From Pantoea alhagi (lineage in GTDB: Bacteria > Pseudomonadota > Gammaproteobacteria > Enterobacterales > Enterobacteriaceae): 64,000 bases of DNA. The position numbers were made by a program, and so were the translations under genes. The stretch lies in contig NZ_CP019706.1 in the NCBI RefSeq assembly GCF_002101395.1, forward strand, positions 744,001 through 808,000, in the 5' to 3' direction. The notes under the pieces were generated by a model. That model was not told the origin of the DNA, ran no database searches, and saw only the letters and a program-made list of their open reading frames with translations. Positions 1 through 9,566 of this stretch are shown in pieces; the stretch's first letter is position 1; each line of letters begins with the position of its first letter.

Positions 1-537
1 AATCAGCACATCATCATCATGACGAAACGCTTCTTCCAGCGCCGCGGGCAGCTCTGCGGGCTGATTAACGCGTGAAATACCCACGCTGGAGCCTTCGCTG
101 CTGGGTTTAACAAACAGCGGCATACCCAGCTGGGCGATACGCTGCACCAGCGTCTTATCCATTCCAGCTTCCATCTGCTGGCGGTTGATCCAGACATAGG
201 GCGCAACCGGTAGGTTAGCCCCCTGCCAGAGCAGCTTAGAGCGCCATTTATCCATGGTGATCGCCGAAGCCATCACGCTGCTGCCGGTATAGGGGATCTG
301 CAGGAAATCCAGAACGCCCTGTAAAGTACCATCTTCACCACCACGACCGTGCAGGGCGATGAACACTTTTGTGTAGCCTTCTTCTTTCAACCGCATAACG
401 GGGAAATCGCGCGGATCGACGCCATGCGCGTCAATACCCGCCTCTTTCAGACCCGCAATCACCGCCTCGCCAGACATTAACGAGACGTCGCGTTCAGCGG
501 AGGTACCACCCAGCAGTACCGCTACTTTATCAGCCAT
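1..537 (-). CDS. ddlB: D-alanine--D-alanine ligase DdlB (3' part beyond window)
   Basis: Cytoplasmic ATP-grasp ligase that joins two D-alanines for the UDP-MurNAc pentapeptide. The first 179 codons are present and the reading frame runs off the left edge. Visible are the N-terminal LLGGTSAERDVSLMSG segment, with the family's catalytic Glu at residue 15, the ALHGRGGEDG loop, and the start of the ATP-grasp domain (FVKPSSEGSSVG). The ATG at 537 lies inside the end of murC (8-base overlap), as in the E. coli dcw cluster, which implies translational coupling. Only the C-terminal part of the ATP-grasp domain is missing, because of the window edge. Family and B-type assignment follow from sequence and location. 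Confidence 0.95.
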   Translation of the reverse strand, partial: MADKVAVLLGGTSAERDVSLMSGEAVIAGLKEAGIDAHGVDPRDFPVMRLKEEGYTKVFIALHGRGGEDGTLQGVLDFLQIPYTGSSVMASAITMDKWRSKLLWQGANLPVAPYVWINRQQMEAGMDKTLVQRIAQLGMPLFVKPSSEGSSVGISRVNQPAELPAALEEAFRHDDDVLI

Positions 538-2005
538 GATGTTCCTCTTCATTGGTCTGCGGTTTCAGTTTTTGGTCAGCCAGTCGACGAGCAATCTTAC
601 CAATGTTACCCGCGCCCTGAACCAGGATAAGATCGTTGCCGCTTAATGTCGGGGCAAGGAAATCGAGGATCGCATCATGATCCGGCACCAGGATAGGATC
701 CACCTTGCCACGCCCCCGGATCGTCCGGCACAGCGATCGGCTGTCTGCGCCAGGGATCGGCGTTTCACCGGCGGAATAGACATCCAGCATCAGCAATACA
801 TCTACCTGCGACAGCACATTGGCGAAATCATCATAAAGATCGCGTGTGCGCGTATAGCGATGCGGCTGGAAAATCATTACCAGCTTTTTATCCGGCCAGC
901 CTGCTCGCGCCGCCTTAATGGTGGCGTCCACTTCGGTCGGATGATGGCCATAATCATCGACCAGCATGGCGGAACCAACGGTGCCGTTTACCTGCTGCAG
1001 CGGGAACTCGCCGAGGAAATCGAAGCGACGTCCGGTGCCCTGGAAGCTTTCCAGCGCGCTGAGGATCTCTTCATCATCAATGCCCTCTTCCGTGGCAACG
1101 GCAACCGCCGCCGCCGCGTTTAAGGCGTTATGACGACCCGGTGCGTTAAGCGTTACGCGCATCAGCGGCTTGTCATGGCGCACCAGCGTAAAGTGCCCTT
1201 GCGCGCCGTGCTGCTCGTAATCTTCGATGCGCACGTCAGCATCTTCGCTAAAGCCGTAGGTGGTGATCTGACGTCCCACTCGCGGGATCAAATCGCGGAT
1301 CACCGCATCATCCACGCAGAGTATGGCCCGGCCATAAAACGGCAGATTGTGCAGAAAGTTAATAAAGGTCTGCTTCAGATTTTCGAAGTCGCCCTGGTAG
1401 GTATCCATATGGTCAGCTTCGATATTGGTTACAATCGCCACCATCGGTTGCAGATGCAGGAAGGAAGCATCGCTCTCATCCGCTTCCGCAATCAGGTAAC
1501 GGCTGCTGCCCAGACGCGCATGCGTTCCCGCCGCTTTAACCAAACCACCGTTAACAAAGGTGGGATCGAGTCCGCCTTCGGCATAGATGCTGGTCACCAT
1601 CGCCGTGGTGGTGGTTTTACCGTGCGTACCGGCCACCGCAATCCCGTGACGGAAACGCATCAGCTCAGCCAGCATTTCAGCCCGGCGGATCACCGGAATA
1701 CGTGCTTCACGCGCGGCGATAATCTCCGGGTTATCCTGCGTAATCGCACTGGAGACTACCACGACGCTGGCATCACTGACGTTTTCCGGGCGATGGTGAA
1801 AATAGATGGTGGCGCCCAGCGCGGTCAGATGCTGCGTCACGGCATTAGGCGCTAAATCGGAACCGCTAATCTGATAACCTTCATTGGCCAACACTTCGGC
1901 AATACCGCCCATGCCGGCACCGCCGATGCCGACAAAGTGAATGTGCCGGACGCGACGCATCTCGGGCACGATAGAACGCAGTTTCGCCAGTTGTTGAGTA
2001 TTCAT
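530..2005 (-). CDS. murC: UDP-N-acetylmuramate--L-alanine ligase MurC
   Basis: Adds L-alanine to UDP-MurNAc using ATP, the first amino-acid ligation of peptidoglycan synthesis in the cytoplasm. The 491-residue protein matches the E. coli length. It shows the N-terminal dinucleotide-like fold HFVGIGGAGMGG (about 23-34), the Mur ligase P-loop GTHGKTTTT (126-134) and the C-terminal motif DDYGHHPTEV. It is separated from upstream murG by 45 bases, the largest gap within this part of the cluster, and overlaps ddlB by 8. No anomalies are seen. Confidence 0.98.
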   Translation of the reverse strand: MNTQQLAKLRSIVPEMRRVRHIHFVGIGGAGMGGIAEVLANEGYQISGSDLAPNAVTQHLTALGATIYFHHRPENVSDASVVVVSSAITQDNPEIIAAREARIPVIRRAEMLAELMRFRHGIAVAGTHGKTTTTAMVTSIYAEGGLDPTFVNGGLVKAAGTHARLGSSRYLIAEADESDASFLHLQPMVAIVTNIEADHMDTYQGDFENLKQTFINFLHNLPFYGRAILCVDDAVIRDLIPRVGRQITTYGFSEDADVRIEDYEQHGAQGHFTLVRHDKPLMRVTLNAPGRHNALNAAAAVAVATEEGIDDEEILSALESFQGTGRRFDFLGEFPLQQVNGTVGSAMLVDDYGHHPTEVDATIKAARAGWPDKKLVMIFQPHRYTRTRDLYDDFANVLSQVDVLLMLDVYSAGETPIPGADSRSLCRTIRGRGKVDPILVPDHDAILDFLAPTLSGNDLILVQGAGNIGKIARRLADQKLKPQTNEEEHHG

Positions 2006-2050
2006 CGTTTCTTTTGCCTGTCGGTACCGCAGTACCTTCTCTTAATTCTG

Positions 2051-3112
2051 TTAGCGCGCTACGGCGCTGACTTCTGCCGCTACCCGTTCGGTGGCATCGG
2101 GAATCGCTACCTGACGCGCCTTTTGCGCCATCAGCAGCAGCGTGGGTCGATCCCACTGCTTTAACGTTTCCGCCACCCCATTCGCAGTAAACTGCGGCTG
2201 CTCAAAAATTTTGGCTGCGCCCGCTTTTTCCAGCGGGAGCGCATTCCAGTACTGCTGACGATCTTTATGCTGAAAAGGCACAAAAATAGCCGGAAGGCCC
2301 GCAGCAGCGACTTCGCTTACCGTCAGCGCGCCGGAGCGGCATACCACCACATCGGCCCACCCATAGGCCGCCGCCATATCGTCAATAAATTCAGTAATTT
2401 TATGCTGATGCGCGCCATCCGCTGCGGCATACGCGGCCAGAACATCGCTCTGCGCCCCTTTCCCGGTCTGATGCCACAACGTAATGCTATCGCCCATCAG
2501 TGCCGCAACCTGCGGCATCGTCTGGTTAAGCACGCGCGCGCCCTGACTGCCACCAACGACCAGAACCCGAATCGGACCTTCACGGCCAGCCAGACGCTGC
2601 TCCGGGCGGCTTAGCGCCAGCACATCGGTGCGCACCGGATTGCCCACGACCTCGGCATGCGGAAACGCGCCGGGAAATGCCTGCATCACTTTCGTTGCCA
2701 GCTTCGCCAGCCATTTATTGGTTAACCCGGCAATGCCATTCTGTTCATGCAGCACTACCGGAATACCGCAGCTCCAGGCCGCCAGGCCGCCGGGCCCTGA
2801 AACATAGCCGCCCATGCCAAGCACGACATCAGGCTTCCAGGCTTTCATAATGCGGCGGGCCTGACGCCAGGCGTTGAAAATCCGCACCGGCGCAGCCAAC
2901 ATCGCCTTAAGCCCTTTGCCACGTAATCCGCTAATGCGGATAAAATCGATTTCGATACCGTGTTTCGGCACCAGATCGGCTTCCATACGATCGGCGGTTC
3001 CCAGCCAGCGTACCTGCCAGCCCTGCGCCATCAGATGATGCGCAACGGCCAGGCCCGGGAACACATGTCCGCCGGTACCGCCAGCCATTACCATCAACCG
3101 CTTTCCACTCAT
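2051..3112 (-). CDS. murG: UDP-GlcNAc:lipid I N-acetylglucosaminyltransferase MurG
   Basis: Peripheral membrane GT-B glycosyltransferase that converts lipid I to lipid II on the inner face of the cytoplasmic membrane. The 353-residue protein has the glycine-rich loop GGTGGHVFPG (11-20), the second loop GGSQGA (187-192) and the UDP-GlcNAc-binding PFQHKDRQQ segment (about 278). Its start overlaps the ftsW stop by 4 bases (ATGA type). Length and motifs are as in E. coli MurG (355 residues). Confidence 0.98.
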   Translation of the reverse strand: MSGKRLMVMAGGTGGHVFPGLAVAHHLMAQGWQVRWLGTADRMEADLVPKHGIEIDFIRISGLRGKGLKAMLAAPVRIFNAWRQARRIMKAWKPDVVLGMGGYVSGPGGLAAWSCGIPVVLHEQNGIAGLTNKWLAKLATKVMQAFPGAFPHAEVVGNPVRTDVLALSRPEQRLAGREGPIRVLVVGGSQGARVLNQTMPQVAALMGDSITLWHQTGKGAQSDVLAAYAAADGAHQHKITEFIDDMAAAYGWADVVVCRSGALTVSEVAAAGLPAIFVPFQHKDRQQYWNALPLEKAGAAKIFEQPQFTANGVAETLKQWDRPTLLLMAQKARQVAIPDATERVAAEVSAVAR

Positions 3113-4326
3113 CGCGCACCTCGGGTAAACGCCTGCGCTTTGCTCAGACGCGTCTCATAATCTATGCGTAACAACAACACGATGGCCGTCGACATAATGA
3201 TCAGACTGGAACCACCGTAACTAATCAATGGCAACGTCAGGCCCTTAGTAGGCAGCATACCCGCTGCCGCGCCGACGTTTACCAACGCCTGGAAGCTAAA
3301 CCAGACGCCAATCGAGCAGGCCAGAAATCCGGAAAAGCGCTGATCAATCTCCAGCGCACGTCGGCCAATCGACATCGCCCGAAAAGCGACGAAGAATACC
3401 ATTAACAGCGCTAAAACCACACCGATATAACCGAGTTCTTCCCCGATAATGGAGAAAATGAAATCGGTATGCGCCTCTGGTAAATACTCCAGTTTTTGCA
3501 CGGAGTTACCTAACCCCTGCCCCCAAAACTCACCGCGTCCGAACGCCATCAGCGACTGGGTTAACTGGTAGCCGCTACCAAACGGATCTTCCCAGGGATC
3601 CCAGAAGGAAGTAACGCGGCGCATACGGTAGGGTTCAGCAATGATCAACAGGATCACCGCAAAGATGCCGGATCCGATAATTGCCAGAAATTGCCACAGC
3701 TTGGCGCCTGCCAGGAACAACATCGCCAGCGTAGTAACAAACAGCACCACCACCGTTCCCAGATCCGGCTGCGCCAGCAGCAGCACCGCCAGTACCACCA
3801 TCACGCCCATCGGTTTACAAAAGCCCCAGAAGTTATTACGTACCTCTTCGACTTTACGCACCAGATAGCTGGCGAGATAACAAAACAGCGAGAGCTTGGA
3901 CAACTCGGCTGGCTGAATACGCAGTGGTCCCAGCGCAATCCAGCGCGATGCGCCGTTTACCGAGCTACCAACCACCAACACAATCAACAGCATCAATACC
4001 GAGGCCAGTAGCATCATATTGCTGTAACGCTGCCAGACCTCCATCGGGATACGCAGCGTGATCAGCGACATCCCCAATGCCAGCAGCAGATAAAACGCAT
4101 CACGCTTGGCAAAGAAAAACGGATCTTCAGACAGACGCTGTCCTACCGGCATAGAGGCGGAAGTCACCATTACAAAGCCGATAATCGCCAGCCCGAAGGT
4201 CAACCACAGCAGGGTACGGTCATACAGCACCATGGTGGCCGTATCACTATTTTCCCGGCTGCCCATTACCCACTCGCGCAGGCGCACCGCTACGCCGCCC
4301 GCCAGCCCTAAGCCTGGAATACGCAT
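3109..4326 (-). CDS. ftsW: SEDS peptidoglycan glycosyltransferase FtsW
   Basis: Integral membrane SEDS-family polymerase that makes septal peptidoglycan from lipid II together with FtsI. The 405-residue protein has about ten hydrophobic segments and the conserved loops NPWEDPFGSGYQLTQS and EAHTDFIFSIIGEELG, plus the GGSS motif near the C terminus. It is slightly shorter than E. coli FtsW (414) because the poorly conserved cytoplasmic N terminus is shorter. It overlaps murD by one base and murG by four, so translation is probably coupled. Confidence 0.97.
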   Translation of the reverse strand: MRIPGLGLAGGVAVRLREWVMGSRENSDTATMVLYDRTLLWLTFGLAIIGFVMVTSASMPVGQRLSEDPFFFAKRDAFYLLLALGMSLITLRIPMEVWQRYSNMMLLASVLMLLIVLVVGSSVNGASRWIALGPLRIQPAELSKLSLFCYLASYLVRKVEEVRNNFWGFCKPMGVMVVLAVLLLAQPDLGTVVVLFVTTLAMLFLAGAKLWQFLAIIGSGIFAVILLIIAEPYRMRRVTSFWDPWEDPFGSGYQLTQSLMAFGRGEFWGQGLGNSVQKLEYLPEAHTDFIFSIIGEELGYIGVVLALLMVFFVAFRAMSIGRRALEIDQRFSGFLACSIGVWFSFQALVNVGAAAGMLPTKGLTLPLISYGGSSLIIMSTAIVLLLRIDYETRLSKAQAFTRGAR

Positions 4327-5642
4327 CAGCCCAGCTCCCGCGCCAGCTGGGCGAATCGATCGCCGCGTTGTTCAAAATTACGGAACTGATCAAGACTGGC
4401 GCAGGCCGGCGACAGCAGAACAATATCGCCCGGCTGCACCTGCGGCGCGATAGCCCGCATAGCCTGCTCCAGCGTTTCTGTCTGACTGGAGATTTCCGGG
4501 CGCAGTGCCGCCAGTGCCGCACCGTCACGGCCATAGCACCAGACACGGATAGCATCACCCTGCAAATAACGCGTCAGCGAGGAGAAATCGGCAGATTTGC
4601 CATCGCCGCCCAACAGCAGCCACAGCGTACCCTGCGCTTTTAATCCGCTGAGCGCCGCTTCCGTGCTGCCGACGTTGGTCGCTTTAGAGTCATTGATCCA
4701 GCGTACACCGTTGCGTTCATGCACCAGTTGAAAACGATGCGCCAGCCCACGAAAAGTGGTTAAGGCTTTCAGACTGCTGGCGCGCGGAATGCCGACCGCA
4801 TCCGCCAGCGCCAGCGCAGCCAGCGCATTGGTATAGTTATGCAGCCCAACCAGCGTCATCTCTTCGGTATTCAGTACCTTTTCACCATGCACCCGCAACC
4901 AGATGCTGCCCTGCTGGCGGTTGAGATGATAATCGCCTACGTCAACGCCGAAGCTAACGCAGCGTTTATCGGCACCGCGTACCGGCATGGTTAACGCATC
5001 ATCAGCATTCACTACGCAAACTGCCGCATTTTCATAAATACGCAGCTTGGCGGCACGATATTGCTGCAGCCCCAACGGATAGCGATCCATATGATCTTCA
5101 CTGACGTTCAGAATGGTTGCCGCTGCCGCTTTCAGGCTGTGGGTGGTTTCCAGCTGGAAGCTGGAAAGTTCCAGTACATAAAGCTGGGCCGGCTGCTGCA
5201 ACAGACTGAGCGCCGGCAGGCCAATATTTCCGCCCACGCCCACGGCCCAGCCAGCGGCCCGCGCCATCTCTCCTACCAGGCTGGTGACAGTACTTTTCCC
5301 GTTCGAACCGGTGATCGCCACTACTGGCGCCTGTGCTTCACGACAGAACAGTTCAATATCACCAATAATTTCAACGCCTGCCTCTGCCGCTTCCATCAGC
5401 AGCGGATGCGCCAGGGCCATGCCCGGACTGGCGACAATCAGATCTGCGGCCAGCAGCCAGTCGCCGTTAAGTGAGCCCAAATAGCGCTCCACGCTGTCAG
5501 GCAGCTTATCCAGGCCAGGCGGTGACACTCGGGTATCCATCACGCGCGGCGTTACGCCCTGCGCTAAAAAGAAATCAACACAGGAGAGGCCGGTCAGCCC
5601 TAGCCCGATAATGACCACTTTTCTACCCTGATAGTCAGCCAT
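4326..5642 (-). CDS. murD: UDP-MurNAc-L-alanine--D-glutamate ligase MurD
   Basis: Cytoplasmic ATP-dependent ligase adding D-glutamate to UDP-MurNAc-L-Ala. At 438 residues it equals the E. coli protein. It carries the N-terminal UDP-binding Rossmann-like VVIIGLGLTG (9-18), the Mur P-loop TGSNGKST (111-118) and the C-terminal LLLGGDGK and SPACASLDQF motifs. The start lies 2 bases after the mraY stop. Confidence 0.98.
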   Translation of the reverse strand: MADYQGRKVVIIGLGLTGLSCVDFFLAQGVTPRVMDTRVSPPGLDKLPDSVERYLGSLNGDWLLAADLIVASPGMALAHPLLMEAAEAGVEIIGDIELFCREAQAPVVAITGSNGKSTVTSLVGEMARAAGWAVGVGGNIGLPALSLLQQPAQLYVLELSSFQLETTHSLKAAAATILNVSEDHMDRYPLGLQQYRAAKLRIYENAAVCVVNADDALTMPVRGADKRCVSFGVDVGDYHLNRQQGSIWLRVHGEKVLNTEEMTLVGLHNYTNALAALALADAVGIPRASSLKALTTFRGLAHRFQLVHERNGVRWINDSKATNVGSTEAALSGLKAQGTLWLLLGGDGKSADFSSLTRYLQGDAIRVWCYGRDGAALAALRPEISSQTETLEQAMRAIAPQVQPGDIVLLSPACASLDQFRNFEQRGDRFAQLARELG

Positions 5643-5644
5643 AG

Positions 5645-6727
5645 TTAACGCACCTTAAGGGTTGCCAGGCCAATCAGCACCAGCATCAGCGAAATGATCC
5701 AGAAACGCACGATGACGCGCGGCTCCGGCCAGCCTTTCAGTTCATAATGGTGATGAATGGGTGCCATACGGAAAATACGCTGGCCGCGCAGCTTAAAGGA
5801 GCCTACCTGCAGGATCACCGACAGCGTTTCCACTACAAACACGCCGCCCATAATCACCAGCAGGAACTCCTGGCGCAGCAGCACTGCGATAGTGCCCAGC
5901 GCGCCGCCTAAGGCCAGTGAACCCACATCGCCCATAAACACCTGAGCGGGATAGGTGTTAAACCATAAGAAGCCAAGCCCGGCACCCACAATGGCGGTGC
6001 AGACAATCACCAGTTCACCGGCGTGGCGCAGATAAGGAATATGCAGATAGCCGGCAAAATTCATGTTACCGGTGGCCCAGGCGACCAGCGCAAAACCGGC
6101 GGCCACAAAGACCGTTGGCATAATCGCCAGGCCATCCAGCCCGTCGGTCAGATTAACCGCGTTGCTGGTGCCAACAATAACAAAGTAGGAAAGCAGAATA
6201 TAAAGCAGCCCCAGCTGCGGCATCACATCTTTGAAAAAGGGCACCACCAGCTGTGTCGCCGGTGTATCTTTCCCGACAGCATACATGGTGAAGGCTACCG
6301 CCAGCGCAATCAGCGACTGCCAGAAATATTTCCAGCGGGCGATCAGGCCTTTGGTATCTTTACGCACGACTTTGCGGTAATCATCCACAAAGCCCACAAT
6401 GCCATAGCCGATCAGCACCGTTAACACGCACCAGACGTAAGGGTTAGAAGGATAAGCCCACATCAATACCGAAATGGTAATGGAGGTCAGGATCATGATG
6501 CCGCCCATGGTCGGCGTGCCGCGCTTGCTAAAGTGCGACTCTGGCCCTTCGCTACGCACCACTTGTCCAATCTGCAACTTTTGCAACCAGGCGATCAGGC
6601 GCGGCCCCATCCACAGCGAGATAAACAGCGCGGTCAGCAGGCTGACAATGGCGCGAAACGTCAAATATGAAAAGACGTTAAAGCCGGAATAAAAAGCGAC
6701 CAAATGTTCGGCCAGCCAAACTAACAT
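5645..6727 (-). CDS. mraY: Phospho-MurNAc-pentapeptide transferase MraY
   Basis: Ten-span membrane enzyme that transfers phospho-MurNAc-pentapeptide to undecaprenyl phosphate to form lipid I. The 360-residue protein (same as E. coli) shows FVDDYRKV (the conserved Asp pair), the NLTDGLDGLA loop, FMGDVGSLALGG and the histidine cluster MAPIHHHYELKGW. Its start overlaps the murF stop by 7 bases. This is the first membrane step of the pathway encoded by the cluster. Confidence 0.98.
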   Translation of the reverse strand: MLVWLAEHLVAFYSGFNVFSYLTFRAIVSLLTALFISLWMGPRLIAWLQKLQIGQVVRSEGPESHFSKRGTPTMGGIMILTSITISVLMWAYPSNPYVWCVLTVLIGYGIVGFVDDYRKVVRKDTKGLIARWKYFWQSLIALAVAFTMYAVGKDTPATQLVVPFFKDVMPQLGLLYILLSYFVIVGTSNAVNLTDGLDGLAIMPTVFVAAGFALVAWATGNMNFAGYLHIPYLRHAGELVIVCTAIVGAGLGFLWFNTYPAQVFMGDVGSLALGGALGTIAVLLRQEFLLVIMGGVFVVETLSVILQVGSFKLRGQRIFRMAPIHHHYELKGWPEPRVIVRFWIISLMLVLIGLATLKVR

Positions 6728-8082
6728 GTTCCTTTCTCCTGTAAGGTTTGTATTACCTGCTCCATGGCGGCGCTACGAGAACCTTTAACTAAAACGGTAA
6801 TCACCTGATGCTCAGCAAGCAGCGATAATAAACGCGCGCTCAGGGCCGCTTTATCGCTGAAGTGTTCGCCGACGCCGCTGGCATCGCTGATATGCTGGCT
6901 TAACGATCCCACGCTCAGTACCTTATCGATACCAGCGTGACGGGCGGCCTCGCCAACCTGACGGTGGCATTCAACCGCTTCCTCGCCCAGCTCCGCCATA
7001 TCGCCGGTAACCATCACGCGATAGCCCGGCATATCCGCCAGAACCTGCGCAGCGGCGGTCATCGATCCGACATTGGCGTTATAGCTGTCGTCCAGCAGCA
7101 GCTTTTGCGGACCGAGAATAATAGGGAACAGACGCCCTGGCACCGCCTGCAGCGTGGCTAACCCCTGAGCAATGGCCTCAAGCGGCGCGCCAACCGACAG
7201 TGCCAGCGCACTGGCTGCCAGCGCATTGGCGACATTGTGACGACCCGGCAGCGGCAGCAGCACCGCCACGTCGCCCTGCGGCGTATGCAGCGTAAAAGCC
7301 GTTCCCTGTGATTTCACCGTCACATCGGTGGCGCAGAAATCTGTGGTTGCCCCTTCGGCGGCGGAAAATCGCCAGACGCGCTGCTGGGTTAACTGGGTTT
7401 GCCAGCGCGGCCAGTCATTGCTGTCGGCATTGATAATGGCCGTTCCCGTTGGCGGCAGTCCGAGGAAAATTTCGCCTTTCGCTTTCGCCACGCCCGCCAG
7501 AGAACCAAAGCCCTCCAGATGCGCAGCGGCGAGGTTGTTGACCAGCGCACTTTCCGGACGCGTTAAACCGGTTGTCCAGGCGATCTCGCCCTGATGATTA
7601 GCGCCCAGCTCAATGACTGCATACTGGTGCGTCGCATTAAGACGCAACAGCGTCAGCGGCACGCCGATATCATTGTTCAGGTTGCCTGCGGTATAGAGCG
7701 TTTCGCCGCACTGACGCAGAATGGCAGCCGTCATCTCTTTTACCGAGGTTTTACCGGAGGAGCCAGTCAGCGCCACCACGCGGGTATTGACCTGCTGGCG
7801 AACCCAGGCAGCCAGCTCGCCCAGCGCGATACGTGTATCGCTTACCACCACCTGCGGCACATCAATTTGCAACCGCTTACTCACCAATAATGCTGCCGCA
7901 CCTTTAGCAACCGCGTCGCTGGCAAAATCATGCGCATCGTAGCGCTCGCCCTTCAGGGCGATAAACAAACAGCCTGCGCTGACCTTACGCGTATCGGTGG
8001 TCACTTCGGCAATCTGCAGATCGCCGCCGATCAGCGTGCCGTGAGCAATTTGCGCCAGCGTTTCCAGGGAAACCGGAATCAT
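6721..8082 (-). CDS. murF: UDP-MurNAc-tripeptide--D-alanyl-D-alanine ligase MurF
   Basis: Adds the D-Ala-D-Ala dipeptide made by Ddl to the UDP-MurNAc tripeptide. The 453-residue protein has the P-loop TGSSGKTS (106-113), the middle-domain ELGANHQGEI motif and the C-terminal DSYNANVGSM. It overlaps murE by 4 bases. Length is within one residue of E. coli MurF. Confidence 0.98.
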   Translation of the reverse strand: MIPVSLETLAQIAHGTLIGGDLQIAEVTTDTRKVSAGCLFIALKGERYDAHDFASDAVAKGAAALLVSKRLQIDVPQVVVSDTRIALGELAAWVRQQVNTRVVALTGSSGKTSVKEMTAAILRQCGETLYTAGNLNNDIGVPLTLLRLNATHQYAVIELGANHQGEIAWTTGLTRPESALVNNLAAAHLEGFGSLAGVAKAKGEIFLGLPPTGTAIINADSNDWPRWQTQLTQQRVWRFSAAEGATTDFCATDVTVKSQGTAFTLHTPQGDVAVLLPLPGRHNVANALAASALALSVGAPLEAIAQGLATLQAVPGRLFPIILGPQKLLLDDSYNANVGSMTAAAQVLADMPGYRVMVTGDMAELGEEAVECHRQVGEAARHAGIDKVLSVGSLSQHISDASGVGEHFSDKAALSARLLSLLAEHQVITVLVKGSRSAAMEQVIQTLQEKGTC

Positions 8083-9566
8083 GCCATCACCCCCAGCAAA
8101 CGTGCGACGGTAACGCGGTCGGAATAGTCCAGACGGCGATTACCGACGATCTGATAATCTTCATGCCCTTTACCGGCAACCAGTACGATATCCTGCGGTC
8201 CGGCCTGCATAATGGCGTTGGTTACCGCTTGCGCGCGTCCCGCCATTACGCGAGCGCGGCCCGGGTCGAGCAGACCGGTGAGAATATCGTCAACAATCGC
8301 GCCCGGATCTTCGCTGCGGGGATTGTCGTCGGTGATCACCACAATATCGGCAAACTGTTCAGCAATGGCGCCCATTAATGGCCGTTTGCCTTTATCGCGG
8401 TCGCCACCGCAGCCAAAGACGCACCAGAGCTGACCCTGGCAATGCAGACGCGCCGCTTCCAGCGCCTTTTCCAGCGCATCCGGCGTATGGGCATAATCCA
8501 CCACCACCGTTGGCTTGTCTGGCGCGCTAAAAACTTCCATCCGTCCGCAAACCGGCTGCAGCTGACGTGCGCTGGCCATTAACTGCGCCAGCGGATAATC
8601 CAGCGTTAACAGCGTCGCTAACGCCAGCAGCAGATTGCTGACGTTGAAAGCGCCCATCAGGCGGCTTTCCAGCTCGCCATCGCCCCAGCTGGAAGCAAAA
8701 CGAATCGTGGCACCGTTATCGTGATAATGAATGTCGGTGGCTTTCAGCCAGCGACCATGCTGAGCGGGCAGTACGTTATCAGCCATGGTGACGGCAACCG
8801 CATCGGGCAGTCTCTCCAGCCAGCGCCGCCCAACCTCATCGTCGGCATTGATAATCGCTTCGCCCACCTGATGTTCGGAAAACAGCAGCCACTTCGCAGA
8901 CTCATAGCGCGTCATATCGCCATGGTAATCCAGATGATCGCGGCTCAGGTTGGTAAACACCGCCGCAGCAAAAGGCAGCGCCGCCACACGATGCTGCACC
9001 AGCCCGTGAGAGGAAACTTCCATTGCCGTCAGGGTGGCTCCCTGCTCAACCAGCGAGTTCAGCATATGCTGCACATCAACCGCCGAGCCGGTGGTATTTT
9101 CAGTGGGGATCAGATGACCATACAGGCCGTTACCGACGGTGCCCATTACCGCGCCGGTTTCGCCGAGCAGGTTCGCCCACTGCGCCAGCAGTTGCGTGGT
9201 GGTGGTTTTACCGTTGGTCCCGGTTACGCCGATTAAACGCAACTGCTCGCCAGGCTGCTGATAAAAACGCCCGGCAAGCGCCGACAGACGCTGTGGCAGC
9301 TGCGACAGATAGATAACCGGTACGCCATGCATTTCGCGAATTTCGCCATCCTCCGCCTCGCCGGCGGCTTCAGCGATAACTGCCGAAACGCCCTGTGCGA
9401 TAGCCTGAGGGATAAAACGTCGCCCATCAACGTTATGGCCGGCAACAGCCACAAACAGATCGCCGGACGCCGCCACGCGGCTGTCCAGTGTCATTTCACG
9501 AAGCGGACGCTCCGGCGCGCCAGGCACCCACGGAGCCAGTAAGTCGCGCAAGTTACGATCTGTCAC
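8079..9566 (-). CDS. murE: UDP-MurNAc-L-Ala-D-Glu--meso-DAP ligase MurE
   Basis: Adds meso-diaminopimelate as the third stem residue. The GTG at 9566 is chosen over an upstream in-frame start at 9635. It gives exactly 495 residues, begins (M/V)TDRNLRDLLAPW like E. coli MurE, and has AGAGGA 5-6 bases upstream; the longer version would add 23 unlikely residues. Motifs are the P-loop TGTNGKTTT (115-123) and DDNPRSED (about 412-419), whose DNPR sequence is the meso-DAP specificity signature. The start lies inside the end of ftsI (14-base overlap). Confidence 0.97.
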   Translation of the reverse strand: MTDRNLRDLLAPWVPGAPERPLREMTLDSRVAASGDLFVAVAGHNVDGRRFIPQAIAQGVSAVIAEAAGEAEDGEIREMHGVPVIYLSQLPQRLSALAGRFYQQPGEQLRLIGVTGTNGKTTTTQLLAQWANLLGETGAVMGTVGNGLYGHLIPTENTTGSAVDVQHMLNSLVEQGATLTAMEVSSHGLVQHRVAALPFAAAVFTNLSRDHLDYHGDMTRYESAKWLLFSEHQVGEAIINADDEVGRRWLERLPDAVAVTMADNVLPAQHGRWLKATDIHYHDNGATIRFASSWGDGELESRLMGAFNVSNLLLALATLLTLDYPLAQLMASARQLQPVCGRMEVFSAPDKPTVVVDYAHTPDALEKALEAARLHCQGQLWCVFGCGGDRDKGKRPLMGAIAEQFADIVVITDDNPRSEDPGAIVDDILTGLLDPGRARVMAGRAQAVTNAIMQAGPQDIVLVAGKGHEDYQIVGNRRLDYSDRVTVARLLGVMA